Shown: positions 14,453 through 14,467 of the stretch, piece by piece
Layout: every line of letters begins with the position of its first letter
Position numbering within the stretch: the first letter of the stretch is position 1
DNA from: CAYUCE01 sp964443275
Lineage (GTDB): Bacteria; Bipolaricaulota; Bipolaricaulia; CAYUCE01
Reading direction: 5' to 3'
Length of the DNA stretch: 14,467 nt
Assembly: GCA_964443275.1 (NCBI GenBank)
Contig: CAYUCE010000046.1
Span: 1-14,467, forward strand
The notes under the pieces: generated by a model
What the model was told of the DNA's origin: nothing
The model's input: the letters and a program-made list of their open reading frames with translations, nothing else
The model's database searches: none
Program-made: the position numbers and the translations under genes

Positions 14453-14467
14453 CAGGGAAGTGGTTTT

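Overview
The window is bacterial chromosome with moderate GC and dense, short-spaced genes. Evidence for this is a tRNA gene with an encoded CCA, Shine-Dalgarno sites of the GGAGG type, sigma-A-like promoter hexamers, and a core set of bacterial replication, repair and translation genes. The lineage cannot be named from the sequence. A split, proofreading-dead DNA polymerase I and a short primary sigma factor without region 1.1 suggest a monoderm-like or deep-branching anaerobe or thermophile, but this is inference.

Layout. Positions 1-68 hold a GC-rich hairpin that looks like one copy of a dispersed repeat, then a -10-like box. A tRNA-Thr(CGU) gene follows at 69-143. Positions 200-3955 carry four plus-strand genes that may be co-transcribed: a DASS/SLC13 anion transporter, a two-domain universal stress protein, a flavin reductase-like protein and a ComF-family phosphoribosyltransferase. 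Positions 3956-4298 have no recognisable gene but contain several inverted repeats and three copies of an 8-base word. Positions 4299-8021 are dnaG, rpoD and miaA on the plus strand, with dnaG and rpoD overlapping.

From 12610 down to 7990 the minus strand carries a tight operon: folP, yceD (DUF177), ruvC, a stand-alone 5'-3' exonuclease, and a Klenow-like polA. Neighbouring genes mostly overlap by 1-4 bases. The polA 3' end overlaps the convergent miaA 3' end by 32 bp. A divergent promoter region at 12611-12775 separates this operon from rplI (ribosomal protein L9) and a secreted NAGPA-type phosphodiester glycosidase on the plus strand. The last 105 bases hold no recognisable gene.

How the genes fit together. 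DnaG, the 5' nuclease and PolA cover priming, RNA primer removal and gap filling. RuvC resolves recombination junctions. RpoD links replication to general transcription. MiaA, L9, YceD and tRNA-Thr belong to translation. FolP supplies folate for nucleotide synthesis.

This is mainly a housekeeping region. I see no phage, IS element, CRISPR array or defence island. The points most worth a second look are the split exonuclease-dead polA, the structured dnaG leader, the palindrome shared by two back-to-back promoters, and the transporter that has lost one of its two SNT motifs.
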